From Rhodococcus_G sp042879035 (GTDB lineage: Bacteria; Actinomycetota; Actinomycetes; Mycobacteriales; Mycobacteriaceae): a stretch of 64,000 nucleotides of DNA. Positions 53,624 to 62,571 of the stretch are shown here, piece after piece (the first letter of the stretch is position 1; every line of letters begins with the position of its first letter). The notes under the pieces are model-generated. The model searched no databases and was not told the DNA's origin. It saw only the letters and a list, made by a program, of their open reading frames with translations. Made by a program: the position numbers and the translations under genes. The stretch lies in contig NZ_JBIAOU010000001.1 in assembly GCF_042879035.1 (NCBI RefSeq), forward strand, positions 868,001 through 932,000, written 5' to 3'.

Positions 53624-54121
53624 GTGGGCACCAACCAGCGGTCACAGATCACGATGACCGACTCCGAGATCGCCGAGTTCGTCGAGCACAGCAGGGTCGC
53701 CACGATGGCGACGATCGGACCGAACGGCACCCCCCACCTGATCGCGATGTGGTACGCGGTCGTCGACGGGGAGGTGTGGTTCGAGACGAAGGCGAAGTCG
53801 CAGAAGGTCGTCAACCTCCGTCGCGACAGCCGGATCACCGTGATGATCGAGGACGGACAGACCTACGACACCCTCCGGGGAGTGTCCATCGAGGGCACCG
53901 CGGAGGTCGTCGAGGACCGCGACGCTCTGTGGGCGGTCTGCGTCAGCGTCTGGGAACGCTACACCGGGCCGTACACCAAGGAGTCGGATCCCGCGATCGA
54001 GATGATGGCGAACAAGCGGGTCGCGGTGCGTATCAAGCCCGACCGGGTTCGGTCGTGGGACCACCACAAGCTGGGATTGCCCGCGATGCCGGTGAGCGGC
54101 AGCACCGCGCAATACCTGTAG
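53624..54121 (+). CDS. PPOX-class flavin/F420-binding oxidoreductase
   Basis: 165-aa split-barrel protein: VATMATIGPNGTPHLIAMWYAV, VWFETKAKSQKVVNLRRD and ITVMIEDGQ are family marks; CVSVWERYTGP near the C-terminus is seen in actinobacterial TIGR03618-type members that bind F420 or FMN. Substrate unknown. GTG 53624 has GGAGG eight bases upstream. cofC in the same window shows F420 is likely made. Confidence 0.8.
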   Translation: MGTNQRSQITMTDSEIAEFVEHSRVATMATIGPNGTPHLIAMWYAVVDGEVWFETKAKSQKVVNLRRDSRITVMIEDGQTYDTLRGVSIEGTAEVVEDRDALWAVCVSVWERYTGPYTKESDPAIEMMANKRVAVRIKPDRVRSWDHHKLGLPAMPVSGSTAQYL

Positions 54122-54225
54122 CGACGTTGCCGCGACGCGAGAAATCCACGCGACGATCGGGGCGAACGGAGGTACGGTCACGATGCGACCACTCATCGGA
54201 CGACGAGATCCAGGAGGAACGCATC

Positions 54226-54393
54226 GTGACCGAATCCGAGAGCGAGCACATCAAGGAGCAGTTCCGCGAGGCACTCGAGCGCAAGAACCATCAGCACTCG
54301 CTGCACGGCAACGCGCCCGCGGGAGACTCCAAGGTTCACCAGGAACACGGTCCCGCCGACCACAAGCGCGAGTTCCGGCGCAAGAGCGGCTGA
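54226..54393 (+). CDS. DUF5302 small hydrophilic protein
   Basis: 55-aa protein MTESESEHIKEQFREALERK, then a His/Gly-rich stretch and KREFRRKSG at the end, the arrangement of DUF5302. Function unknown. GTG 54226 has AGGAGG upstream. Ends 23 bases before a strong terminator. Confidence 0.85.
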   Translation: MTESESEHIKEQFREALERKNHQHSLHGNAPAGDSKVHQEHGPADHKREFRRKSG

Positions 54394-54416
54394 CCCGACT
54401 CCACTCTCCCGAACAT

Positions 54417-54456
54417 GAGAAAGACCCTCCGGTCCGTACCGGAGGGTCCTTCTCGT
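54417..54456. terminator. Terminator between the DUF5302 gene and tRNA-Glu
   Basis: Stem GAGAAAGACCCTCCGGT (54417-54433) with ACCGGAGGGTCCTTCTC (54438-54454), loop CCGT, one mismatch. Serves the plus-strand gene and, in reverse, the minus-strand tRNA transcript, which ends three bases away. Confidence 0.8.
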
Positions 54457-54458
54457 TG

Positions 54459-54531
54459 TAGCCCCGACGGGATTCGAACCCGCGCTACCGCCTTGAGAGG
54501 GCGGCGTCCTAGGCCGCTAGACGACGGGGCC
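54459..54531 (-). tRNA. tRNA-Glu(CTC), copy 1
   Basis: 73 bases; acceptor GGCCCCG/CGGGGCT, D-loop with CTAGCGGCCTAGGAC, anticodon stem-loop CCGCC-CTCTCAA-GGCGG giving anticodon CTC, T arm with GGTTCGAATCCC. CCA is not encoded. Identical to the copy at 54595-54667. Confidence 0.95.
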
Positions 54532-54594
54532 AGGACGTGACCGGTGTTCGCCGACTCGACGTCGACCTTCCCGATCATGGCACGCTCTCCGTGG

Positions 54595-54667
54595 TAGCCC
54601 CGACGGGATTCGAACCCGCGCTACCGCCTTGAGAGGGCGGCGTCCTAGGCCGCTAGACGACGGGGCC
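54595..54667 (-). tRNA. tRNA-Glu(CTC), copy 2
   Basis: Base-for-base duplicate of the neighbouring tRNA-Glu (anticodon CTC), 63 bases away. Flanking sequence is not duplicated beyond a few bases. Confidence 0.95.
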
Positions 54668-54721
54668 AGGGAACGTGCCGTGTACTGCTTGGCAATCCGG
54701 CTGATCTTCACCGGATTTCCG

Positions 54722-54793
54722 CTGGGGTACCAGGACTCGAACCTAGAATGGCTGAACCAGAATCAGCTGTGTTGCCAATTACACCATACCCCA
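54722..54793 (-). tRNA. tRNA-Gln(CTG)
   Basis: 72 bases; acceptor TGGGGTA/TACCCCA, anticodon stem-loop GCTGA-TTCTGGT-TCAGC giving anticodon CTG, T arm GGTTCGAGTCC. CCA is not encoded. It lies between gltX and the two tRNA-Glu genes, all on the same strand. Confidence 0.95.
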
Positions 54794-54938
54794 ATGGCTT
54801 GTCCCGACGTCCCTCGCGGCGAGGCGGAGGCCGTCGTTCGAACCGAGGAGAACAATAGCAAAGCCCACCCTCGATCCTCCAAATCGGCTGGTCAGAGGCG
54901 TGAAATTGCCGCCGCTGACCAGCCGGTGGAGCGCGGCG

Positions 54939-56414
54939 TCAGACCGTGACGGTCGCGCGGGCCGCCCGCAGCCGGGCCAACGTGGTGTCCCGGCCGAGCA
55001 GTTCCATCGACTCGTAGAGCGGCGGGCTGATGTGCGAACCGGTCACCGCGACCCGCACGGGGGCGAAGGCCTTGCGCGGCTTGAGCTCGAGGCCGTCGAT
55101 CAGGGCCGCCTTGAGCGAGGACTCCAGCTCGGCCGTCGCCCACGTGTCGACACCGTCCAGTGCGGCGATCGTCGCGTCGAGCACCGGCGCCGCGTCCGCA
55201 CCGAGGTTCTTCGTCGCGGCCGCCGGGTCGATCGCGAAGTCCTCCTCCGCGACCAACAGGAACTTCAGCAGGTCCCAGGCGTCCTCCAGCACCACGATCC
55301 GGGTCTGCACGAGGTCCGCGGCCACCGCGAACTCCTCGTCGCTCAGCGCGTCCACCGGGTGCCCGTGGGTGGTCAGGTACGACCGCAGCCGGGCCGCGAA
55401 GTCGGCGGGCTCGAGCAGGCGGATGTGCTCGGCGTTGATCGCGTCGGCCTTCTTCTGGTCGAAACGCGCCGGGTTCGAGTTCACCTTCGCGATGTCGAAC
55501 GCCGCGACCATCTCGTCCAGCGAGAACACGTCGTGGTCGTCCGCGATGCTCCACCCCAGCAACGCCAGGTAGTTGAGCAGACCCTCGGGGACGAACCCGC
55601 GGTCGCGGTGGATGAACAGGTTCGACTCGGGGTCGCGCTTCGACAGCTTCTTGTTGCCCTGACCCATCACGAACGGGAGGTGCCCGAACTCTGGCGTGAA
55701 ATCGGCCACGCCGATGCGCTGCAGCGCCTCGTACAGCGCGAGCTGACGAGGCGTCGAGGACAGCAGGTCCTCGCCACGGAGCACGTGCGTGATCTTCATC
55801 AGCGCGTCGTCGACGGGGTTGACGAGGGTGTAGAGCGGGATGCCGTTGCCGCGGGTGAGCGCGAAGTCCGGGACCGTACCCGCCTTGAAGGTGGTCTCGC
55901 CCCGCACCAGGTCGACCCAGGTCAGGTCGTGGTCGGGCATCCGCAGCCGGACCACCGGCTTGCGCCCCTCGTCGAGGTACGCCTGCCGCTGCTCGGGGGT
56001 CAGGTCGCGGTCGAAGTTGTCGTAGCCCAGCTTGGGGTCGCGGCCGGCCGCCTTGTGGCGCTCCTCGACCTCCTCCGGCGTCGAGAACGACTCGTAGGCC
56101 TCGCCCGCCTCGAGCAGCTTCGCGACGACTCCGAGGTGCAGGTCACGCCGCTGCGACTGCCGGTACGGCTCGTACGGGCCGCCGACCTCCGGGCCCTCGT
56201 CCCAGTTCAGGCCGAGCCAGCGCAGCGCGTCGAGGATCGCCTGGTACGACTCCTCCGAGTCGCGGGCCGCGTCGGTGTCCTCGATGCGGAAGACGAACTT
56301 GCCGCCGTGGTGCCGCGCGAACGCCCAGTTGAACAGGGCGGTGCGGACGAGACCGACGTGCGGGGTCCCGGTGGGAGACGGACAGAAACGGACACGCACT
56401 TCGCTGGTGGTCAT
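54939..56414 (-). CDS. gltX: Glutamyl-tRNA synthetase
   Basis: 491-aa class I synthetase. HIGH-type motif in CPSPTGTPHVG (11-21), KLSKR at 256-260, plus the C-terminal helical anticodon domain. Actinobacteria usually lack GlnRS, so this enzyme probably charges tRNA-Gln as well, with GatCAB correcting it. Three tRNA genes (Gln, Glu, Glu) lie immediately downstream on the same strand. Confidence 0.97.
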   Translation of the reverse strand: MTTSEVRVRFCPSPTGTPHVGLVRTALFNWAFARHHGGKFVFRIEDTDAARDSEESYQAILDALRWLGLNWDEGPEVGGPYEPYRQSQRRDLHLGVVAKLLEAGEAYESFSTPEEVEERHKAAGRDPKLGYDNFDRDLTPEQRQAYLDEGRKPVVRLRMPDHDLTWVDLVRGETTFKAGTVPDFALTRGNGIPLYTLVNPVDDALMKITHVLRGEDLLSSTPRQLALYEALQRIGVADFTPEFGHLPFVMGQGNKKLSKRDPESNLFIHRDRGFVPEGLLNYLALLGWSIADDHDVFSLDEMVAAFDIAKVNSNPARFDQKKADAINAEHIRLLEPADFAARLRSYLTTHGHPVDALSDEEFAVAADLVQTRIVVLEDAWDLLKFLLVAEEDFAIDPAAATKNLGADAAPVLDATIAALDGVDTWATAELESSLKAALIDGLELKPRKAFAPVRVAVTGSHISPPLYESMELLGRDTTLARLRAARATVTV

Positions 56415-56499
56415 GGCTCACTTGGGTCGAGGGAGGACAGGGGTCCCTGACAGATTAGTCCTCCCCCGACCGACCCGCGGCGTCCGCGCCGGGTGCGTC

Positions 56500-57273
56500 C
56501 TATCCCTTGGCGACGACCGGATTGCTCAGCGTTCCGATGCCCTCGACGGTGACCTCGACGGTGTCACCGGCGACGATCGGGCCGACACCCTCCGGGGTCC
56601 CGGTCAGGATGACGTCACCGGGCAGCAACGTCATCACCGCGGAGACCCACTCGATGATCTTCGGAATGTCGTGCAGCAGAAGGGAAGTACGGCTGCGCTG
56701 CCGGACCTCGCCGTTGACCTCGGTGCGAATCTCGACGTCGGACGCGTCGAGACTCGTCTCGATCCACGGACCGAGCGGGCAGAAGGTGTCGTGCCCCTTC
56801 GCACGGGTCCACTGCCCGTCCTGGCGCTGGTGGTCGCGGGCCGAGACGTCGTTGGAGACCGTGTAGCCGAGCACCACGTCGAGCGCCTTGGCGGCGGGCA
56901 CGTCCTTGCAGGGCCGGCCGATCACGACCGCGAGCTCGCCCTCGTGGTGCACCTCGTTGGAGCTGGGCGGCAACACGATCGGTGCGCCGGGTCCCACGAT
57001 GGAGGTGTTGGGCTTGATGAAGATGACCGGATCCTCCGGCGCCTCGCCGCCCATCTCGGCGGCATGGGCGGCGTAGTTCTTGCCGACGCAGATCACCTTG
57101 CTGGCGAGGATCGGAGCGAGCAGCCGCACGTCGGCCAGCGGCCAGCTGCGGCCGGTGAAAGTGGGGGTGCCGAAAGGGTGTTCGGCGATCTCCTTCGCCG
57201 TCCGGGCATCCCCCTCCCCCTCGATCGACACGAAGGCGACCCCGTCCGGGCTGGCAATTCGACCTAGGCGCAT
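56500..57273 (-). CDS. Fumarylacetoacetate-hydrolase-family protein
   Basis: 257-aa FAH-fold protein: CVGKNYAAHAAEM, VHHEGELAVVIGR with metal-binding Glu, NDVSARDHQ, WIETSLD, and GDVILTGTPEGVGP. The group holds acylpyruvases, oxaloacetate decarboxylases and aromatic-pathway hydratases. ATG 57273 starts MRLGRIASPDG. Position after gltX matches Rv2993c in M. tuberculosis. Divergent from the MFS gene. Confidence 0.9.
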   Translation of the reverse strand: MRLGRIASPDGVAFVSIEGEGDARTAKEIAEHPFGTPTFTGRSWPLADVRLLAPILASKVICVGKNYAAHAAEMGGEAPEDPVIFIKPNTSIVGPGAPIVLPPSSNEVHHEGELAVVIGRPCKDVPAAKALDVVLGYTVSNDVSARDHQRQDGQWTRAKGHDTFCPLGPWIETSLDASDVEIRTEVNGEVRQRSRTSLLLHDIPKIIEWVSAVMTLLPGDVILTGTPEGVGPIVAGDTVEVTVEGIGTLSNPVVAKG

Positions 57274-57356
57274 GGCCGCGAGTCTATCGCTGCCCTCCCC
57301 TCGGCCCGCGGCCCACCGCGTCCGGGTATACGATTCGACGAGAGTGACCACATTAC

Positions 57357-57380
57357 GAGATTAATATCTCAGATAGTGAG
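57357..57380. promoter_or_regulatory. Inverted repeats upstream of the MFS transporter
   Basis: GAGAT-taat-ATCTC (57357-57370) overlaps CTCA-gatag-TGAG (57368-57380), just before the GTG at 57387, in an unusually AT-rich patch. Probable operator and promoter; the regulator is unknown. Confidence 0.45.
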
Positions 57381-57386
57381 AATTCT

Positions 57387-58580
57387 GTGATCGTGACGGA
57401 CCACCACACCAGTTCCCGCCGCTGGGTCGTTCTCGGGCTCGGCGTCCTCGCCCAGGCGGCGCAAGCAGTCCTGGTCAACGGAACCGCGTTCCTGATACCG
57501 ACGCTGCACGACGAATCCGGCCTCAGCCTCGCCCAGGCGGGCACCCTCGCCTCCGCCCCGGTGTTCGGCGTCACGGTCACCCTGGTCGCCTGGGGTGCGT
57601 TGGCCGACCGGTACGGAGAGCGGCTCGTCCTGACGGCCGGGCTGGCTCTGGCCGCCGTCGCGACCGCGGCCGCAGCGGTGACCACGTCCACGCCGACCCT
57701 CGCCGTGCTGCTCGCACTCGGCGGCGGCGCCGCGGCAGCGGCCAACGCCGCCAGCGGACGCGTCGTGGTCGGCTGGTTCCCACCCGACCAACGGGGCCTC
57801 GCCATGGGAATCCGCCAGATGTCGGTGCCGCTCGGAGTGGCCCTGGCCGCCATGACGATGCCGCAGCTGGCCCGCGACCACGGCATCGGCTGGGCGCTCG
57901 CCTTCCCCGCCGTGGTGTGCGCCGTCGCCGCCGCGGCATGCGCGATCGGGATCACCGATCCGCCGCGGCCCGAACGTCACCACGCCGCCGAGCTCGGCCT
58001 GCTCGACAACCCGTACCGCCGCAGCAACACCCTGCTGCGCATCCACGCCACCTCGGTGCTGCTGGTGGTGCCACAGTACGTGGTCTGGACGTACGCGCTG
58101 GTGTGGCTGGTCACCGACCGGGGGTGGGCCGAATCGGCCGCCGGACTCGTGATCACCGCCTCGCAGTTCCTCGGCGCGGGTGGGCGGGTCGCGGCGGGCG
58201 TGTGGTCGGATCGCGTCGGCAGTCGGCTCCGCCCGCTTCGCGTCGTGGCGGTGTCGGTGGTGACCACGATGGCCGCGCTCGCGGCCGTCGCCGCCACCGA
58301 CTCGGCGATCGCCGTCGCCCTGCTGGTGGTCGCGTCGGTGGTGACCGTCGCGCCCAACGGGCTCGCCTTCACCGCGGTCGCCGAGATCGCCGGCCCCTAC
58401 TGGGGCGGACGGGCACTGGGCGTCCAGAACACCGGGCAGTTCGTGGCCGCGGCCGCGGTCGGTCCGGTGTTCGGGGCCGTCATCGGCACGGTCGGCTTCC
58501 CCGTCGCCTTCGCCGTGGCAGCGCTCGTCCCCGCACTCGGCATCCCCCTCGTCCCACCGGATCCTCGCGATCGCGCCTGA
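57387..58580 (+). CDS. Major facilitator superfamily transporter
   Basis: 397-aa transporter with about 12 helices. The helix 2-3 loop reads WGALADRYGERLVL, the MFS motif; the central loop carries PPRPERHHAAEL. Substrate unknown; homologue in M. tuberculosis by position is Rv2994. GTG 57387 (VIVTDHHTSSRRWVV). Confidence 0.87.
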   Translation: MIVTDHHTSSRRWVVLGLGVLAQAAQAVLVNGTAFLIPTLHDESGLSLAQAGTLASAPVFGVTVTLVAWGALADRYGERLVLTAGLALAAVATAAAAVTTSTPTLAVLLALGGGAAAAANAASGRVVVGWFPPDQRGLAMGIRQMSVPLGVALAAMTMPQLARDHGIGWALAFPAVVCAVAAAACAIGITDPPRPERHHAAELGLLDNPYRRSNTLLRIHATSVLLVVPQYVVWTYALVWLVTDRGWAESAAGLVITASQFLGAGGRVAAGVWSDRVGSRLRPLRVVAVSVVTTMAALAAVAATDSAIAVALLVVASVVTVAPNGLAFTAVAEIAGPYWGGRALGVQNTGQFVAAAAVGPVFGAVIGTVGFPVAFAVAALVPALGIPLVPPDPRDRA

Positions 58581-58708
58581 GACCACCGCGACATTCGCGG
58601 CCCGGATCCGGCCGGGAACGGCTCGACGGCGGCCGAATTGTAGTTCACTTACCCGACCTTACCCAGTGGTCAGGTCATGCCCCGCTCCCACCCGAACGGA
58701 GTTCCCCG

Positions 58709-60070
58709 GTGCCCACGGTTCGTCTCCCGCGTCGCGTCGTGACGCGCGTGCGACGCTGCGTCGCCCTCGCGGCCGCGCTCGCCGCGGCCGCGTCGGCGGC
58801 AGCCCCCGCAGTCGCCGAACCGACTCCGGATCTCGGCGTTCCCGCCCTCGGGAGCGTGTTCACCGAATACACGCTCGGCACGTTCCGGGACGGACGAATC
58901 GGCTCGCCACAGGAGATCCGAGACGGACTGCTCGCCACCGACCAGTTCTTCGACGAGCCACCGCTGCGCGGGGACGAGAAGCCGGGCACCCTGCTGCGGG
59001 CCGCGCCCTTCGACGTTCTGTTCGCCGGCGTCGAGCCGGGCAACCTGACGGCGTGGAAGATCATGTATGTCACCGAGAACGTCAACGGCAGCCGCGACGT
59101 CAGCACCGGCGTCGTCATGATTCCGGAGGACGGACGCGACAACGCCACCCGGCCGGTCGTCGCCTACCAGCAGGCCAACGACTCCGTCGGCCCGAACTGC
59201 CATCCCTCGTCGCACTGGAGCGGCGCCGCGCAGACCGACGCGTCGGCATGGTCGGCTCTCGGGCCTCTCGCGCAGATGTGGAGTGCGGGTCTGGCCACCG
59301 TCATCTCCGACCTCGGCAACGACGCCGACCCCGCGCCGCACGGCGTGTTCGCCGGACGTTTCGCCGGCATGGCGCTGATCAACGGGATTCGCGCCGCATA
59401 CCAGGTCGAGGGCCTCGGGCTCAGCCCGCAGAGCCCGGTCGGCATCTTCGGTGTCGCGGGCGGCGGTGTCGGAGGCGGCTTCGCGGCCGAGTACCAACCC
59501 GACTACGCACCGGAGATCAACCTCCGGGCCACCGTTCTCGAAGCGATGGCAGTGAATCAACGCGACTTCGTCGAATTCGCCTCGGGAGGGCTGGGATCCG
59601 GGTTCGCGTTCGCCACCCTCCTCGGCCTCGAAGCCCAGTACCCGCAGATGCGGATCGACGAGAAGCTGACTCCCGCAGGCAGAGCCCTCGCCGACGTCTT
59701 CCGTGACAGCTGCCAGATCGCGTACTTCGGAACCCCGTTCCTCCCGCTGAACGCGCTGTTCCGGTCGGGCGAGAACCCCGCGGACATCGCGGACTTCCAA
59801 CCGGTGTTCGCGCAGAACGATCTCGGCGTCGGCACCGCGCCCACGTCGAAGGTGCTGATCACCAACTGCGGGAGCGACAACTCCTTCATGGCCATCACGC
59901 CCGCGTCCGAGGCCCGCGACCTCGCCGACCGCTACCGCGCCGGCGGCACCGACGTCACCTACCAGCCGCTCGACTGCGGGGCCGACGTGCTGCTCACCGA
60001 TCCCTACCGCTGGGGCACCGAACTTCTCGGCATGCACACCGTCGACTGGCTCACCGATCGACTCGACTGA
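58709..60070 (+). CDS. Secreted lipase-fold protein lacking the nucleophile serine
   Basis: 453-aa protein with a signal peptide (1-36, cleaved near AVA-EPT) and a secretory lipase (LIP-family) fold: LRAAPFDVLFAGVEPGNLTAWKIMYVTEN, TGVVMIPED, then SPVGIFGVAGGGVGGG. In active lipases of this family the elbow is G-x-S-x-G; here Gly248-Val249-Ala250-Gly251 puts Ala at the serine. The candidate acid region is ITNCGSDNSFMAI (Asp390), but the expected C-terminal His region reads YQPLDCGADVLLTDP with no His. Four cysteines (164, 335, 387, 423) could form disulfides. Probably a non-catalytic binding protein. GTG 58709 chosen for the signal peptide. The next secreted gene follows after 39 bases. Confidence 0.8.
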   Translation: MPTVRLPRRVVTRVRRCVALAAALAAAASAAAPAVAEPTPDLGVPALGSVFTEYTLGTFRDGRIGSPQEIRDGLLATDQFFDEPPLRGDEKPGTLLRAAPFDVLFAGVEPGNLTAWKIMYVTENVNGSRDVSTGVVMIPEDGRDNATRPVVAYQQANDSVGPNCHPSSHWSGAAQTDASAWSALGPLAQMWSAGLATVISDLGNDADPAPHGVFAGRFAGMALINGIRAAYQVEGLGLSPQSPVGIFGVAGGGVGGGFAAEYQPDYAPEINLRATVLEAMAVNQRDFVEFASGGLGSGFAFATLLGLEAQYPQMRIDEKLTPAGRALADVFRDSCQIAYFGTPFLPLNALFRSGENPADIADFQPVFAQNDLGVGTAPTSKVLITNCGSDNSFMAITPASEARDLADRYRAGGTDVTYQPLDCGADVLLTDPYRWGTELLGMHTVDWLTDRLD

Positions 60071-60109
60071 CACACCCGATCCTCCTCGAATCCGCGCGAC
60101 AGGAGCACC

Positions 60110-61369
60110 ATGACCTTCCCGATCGGACGTCTCGCCGCCCGCCTCGCCGCCGCACTGCCCCCGGTCCTGCTGGCCGCGTCGGCTCTCGGCGCACCCGCCG
60201 CGAGCGCCACCGAACTGGACGAGGTGCTGAACCTGCCACTGACGAACCGGCTGGCCGACCAGGCGCCCGGCGGAGTTCACGCGGCACTGCCCACCGACCT
60301 CGCCGCGCTGGAATCCCTCGTCGCGCAGGCACGCAGGTCCGGGCGACCCGCCACCGACTACGCGGCACTGCTGCTGCAGTACCGACTCGTCCAGGCGACG
60401 ACCGAGGCGGGCATCGACCTCGCAGGCTGGGACCCGAGCGCAGGATTCATCGCGAACCGCGACAACATGATCCGGTCGTACCGGTACTACGAGAACTTCC
60501 AACTCGCGCACCGGGAACTCCTGTGGGCCGGCATGGGTGGCATGGTCGGCGGCGACTTCGGCGGCGGCATCGCCGACATGGAGTTGGCGAACACCGTCTA
60601 CGGCCTGCCCGGACTGCAGGACGCCGCACGCTCGGTCCTCGGCGCCGCCGAATCCGCCTTCGGGCCGGCCGGAATCGAGCAGCTCCCCGGCGGCCTGCGC
60701 ACCCTCGCCGAACGCGCGAGCGATCTCACCACCGCCGACCTCGACTGGTTCGTCCGTCGTGTCGTGATCATGCAGAAGGCGATCTTCGACGACCTGATGC
60801 CGATGCACTACGCGTACACCCACGAAGGGCTGGCCGCGATCGACGAATACCACGCCGCGGGAGTGATTCCGGACGACGTCCGCACCGCCTGGTACGACAT
60901 CGCGTCCCGCGAACCGGACCGCGTGGCCGCGGGCAATACCGCGCTCCTGCGTCGTGAACAGCTCACCGTCGTCGGCGAACTGTGGGACGAGACCCGCGCC
61001 TACCGCGACGGTCTCGGTGGCGCACTGACGTACGCGATGACGATGGTCGGATCGCCGTCCCTGGCGGGTGTCCCGCCCCTGCGCAACCACCGTCCGATCA
61101 CCGTCACCGGGACGCTCCCCGACGGCCGCTCCGCCACCCTCACCACACCGCTGCCGGCGTGGGACTGGTCGGTGTTCGACGAACGATGGGCCTACGTGGA
61201 CGGCGAACTGCTGCCCCGCTACCGCGACCTCGCCGAGAACCACTGGCCGACACTCGAAGCCGTCCTCGAGGTGCCGTACGAGCATCAGTTCGAATCACAG
61301 CGTGCCACCGCACGCATCCCGCAGATCGTCGGCGACGTCGCCGCGGCGACCACCCTCACCGTCCACTGA
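60110..61369 (+). CDS. Secreted protein of unknown family
   Basis: 419-aa protein with a signal peptide (1-33, ending APAASA-TE). I recognise no family. The mature part is mostly helical: QARRSGRPATDYAALLLQYR, NRDNMIRSYRYYENFQLAHR, then a glycine-rich WAGMGGMVGGDFGGGIADM, and a conserved-looking DDLMPMHYAYTHEGLAAIDE with His/Tyr residues. No cysteines in the mature part. ATG 60110 has CAGGAG upstream. Cotranscribed with the lipase-fold protein; a hairpin follows. Confidence 0.75.
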   Translation: MTFPIGRLAARLAAALPPVLLAASALGAPAASATELDEVLNLPLTNRLADQAPGGVHAALPTDLAALESLVAQARRSGRPATDYAALLLQYRLVQATTEAGIDLAGWDPSAGFIANRDNMIRSYRYYENFQLAHRELLWAGMGGMVGGDFGGGIADMELANTVYGLPGLQDAARSVLGAAESAFGPAGIEQLPGGLRTLAERASDLTTADLDWFVRRVVIMQKAIFDDLMPMHYAYTHEGLAAIDEYHAAGVIPDDVRTAWYDIASREPDRVAAGNTALLRREQLTVVGELWDETRAYRDGLGGALTYAMTMVGSPSLAGVPPLRNHRPITVTGTLPDGRSATLTTPLPAWDWSVFDERWAYVDGELLPRYRDLAENHWPTLEAVLEVPYEHQFESQRATARIPQIVGDVAAATTLTVH

Positions 61370-61383
61370 CCCTCGAACGGTGA

Positions 61384-61418
61384 AGGGCCCGCGCGGATCT
61401 CGAATCCGTGCGGGCCCT
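61384..61418. terminator. Hairpin between the secreted pair and leuB
   Basis: Arms AGGGCCCGCGCGGAT (61384-61398) and ATCCGTGCGGGCCCT (61404-61418), loop CTCGA, one G-T mismatch. Lies between convergent stops at 61369 and 61438. Confidence 0.75.
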
Positions 61419-61437
61419 CCTCGCGTCGATCGGGTGT

Positions 61438-62451
61438 CTACAGTGCCGCCGCGATCCGGTCGCCCACCTCGGTGGTCCGGATCGGGCCGTCGCCACGTGC
61501 GGCGAGGTCCGCCTCGACGGCCCGCTCGATGCGGGCCGCGTCCTCCTCACGTCCGAGGTGGCGCAGCAGCAGCGCCACGGACAGGATCGCCGCCGTCGGA
61601 TCGGCGACGCCCTGTCCGGCGATGTCCGGCGCCGAGCCGTGCACGGGCTCGAACATCGACGGGTTGGTGCCGGACGCGTCGATGTTGCCGGACGCGGCCA
61701 GACCGATACCGCCCGTGACGGCGCCGGCGAGGTCGGTGATGATGTCGCCGAACAGGTTGTCGGTGACGATGACGTCGAAGCGTCCCGGGTCGGTGACCGC
61801 GTAGATGGTGGCGGCGTCGATGTGGCAGTACGCCGTCTCGACGTCGGGGAACTCGGCGCCGACGGTCTCCACGGCGCGGGTCCAGATCCGGCCCGCGTTC
61901 GAGAGCACGTTGGTCTTGTGGATCAGCGTCAGGTGCTTGCGGCGGGTCTGCGCCAACTCGAATGCGTAGCGGACGACGCGCTCGGCACCGAACCAGGTGT
62001 TGACGGAGACCTCGGTGGCGACCTCGTGCGGCGTGCCGACGCGGATGGAACCACCGTTGCCGGTGTACGGACCCTCGGTGCCCTCACGGACCACGACGAA
62101 GTCGATCTCCGGGTTGGCGGCCAGCGGCGAGCTCGAGCCCGGGTAGGTGCGGGCCGGACGCAGGTTCACGTGGTGGTCGAGCAGGAAGCGCATGTTCAGC
62201 AGCAGGCCCCGCTCGAGGATGCCCGGGCCGACCAGCCGCGGGTCGCCGATCGCGCCGAGCAGGATCGCGTCGTGCTGACGGATCTCCGCCAGTTCCGCGT
62301 CGGGCAGCAGTTCTCCGGTCTCCTTGTAGCGCTTGGCACCGAGGTCGTACTCGGTGGTCTCCACCTCGGGAACCAGCTTCCGCAGTACCTTCAGCGCTTC
62401 CGCGGTGACCTCGACACCGATGCCGTCACCGGGAATGACCGCAAGCTTCAT
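61438..62451 (-). CDS. leuB: 3-isopropylmalate dehydrogenase
   Basis: 337-aa beta-decarboxylating dehydrogenase of leucine synthesis. VIPGDGIGVEV start, REGTEGPYTGNGG, VTDNLFGDIITDLAG, and EPVHGSAPDIAGQGVADPTA are all standard. ATG 62451 (MKLAVIPGDG). The other leucine genes leuCD are 9-11 kb away on the same strand. Confidence 0.97.
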   Translation of the reverse strand: MKLAVIPGDGIGVEVTAEALKVLRKLVPEVETTEYDLGAKRYKETGELLPDAELAEIRQHDAILLGAIGDPRLVGPGILERGLLLNMRFLLDHHVNLRPARTYPGSSSPLAANPEIDFVVVREGTEGPYTGNGGSIRVGTPHEVATEVSVNTWFGAERVVRYAFELAQTRRKHLTLIHKTNVLSNAGRIWTRAVETVGAEFPDVETAYCHIDAATIYAVTDPGRFDVIVTDNLFGDIITDLAGAVTGGIGLAASGNIDASGTNPSMFEPVHGSAPDIAGQGVADPTAAILSVALLLRHLGREEDAARIERAVEADLAARGDGPIRTTEVGDRIAAAL

Positions 62452-62510
62452 GACAACAACACTCTCTTCCTCGTCGAACGAGCACACGTGGGAACGGACC
62501 GTGACCGACG

Positions 62511-62552
62511 CGTGTGGCCGTGACCGCTTCGTCGAACGGTCACGGCCACACG
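62511..62552 (-). terminator. serA terminator
   Basis: Perfect 16-bp stem CGTGTGGCCGTGACCG (62511-62526) with CGGTCACGGCCACACG (62537-62552), 10-base loop, 19 bases past the serA stop and about 60 upstream of leuB. No T-run. Confidence 0.75.
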
Positions 62553-62571
62553 TGTCAGGCGACGGATCCGG

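Noticed and set aside
58670..61285. 871-codon minus-strand open frame opposite the secreted protein pair
   Set aside because: The plus-strand genes have signal peptides and ribosome sites; the antisense frame does not.
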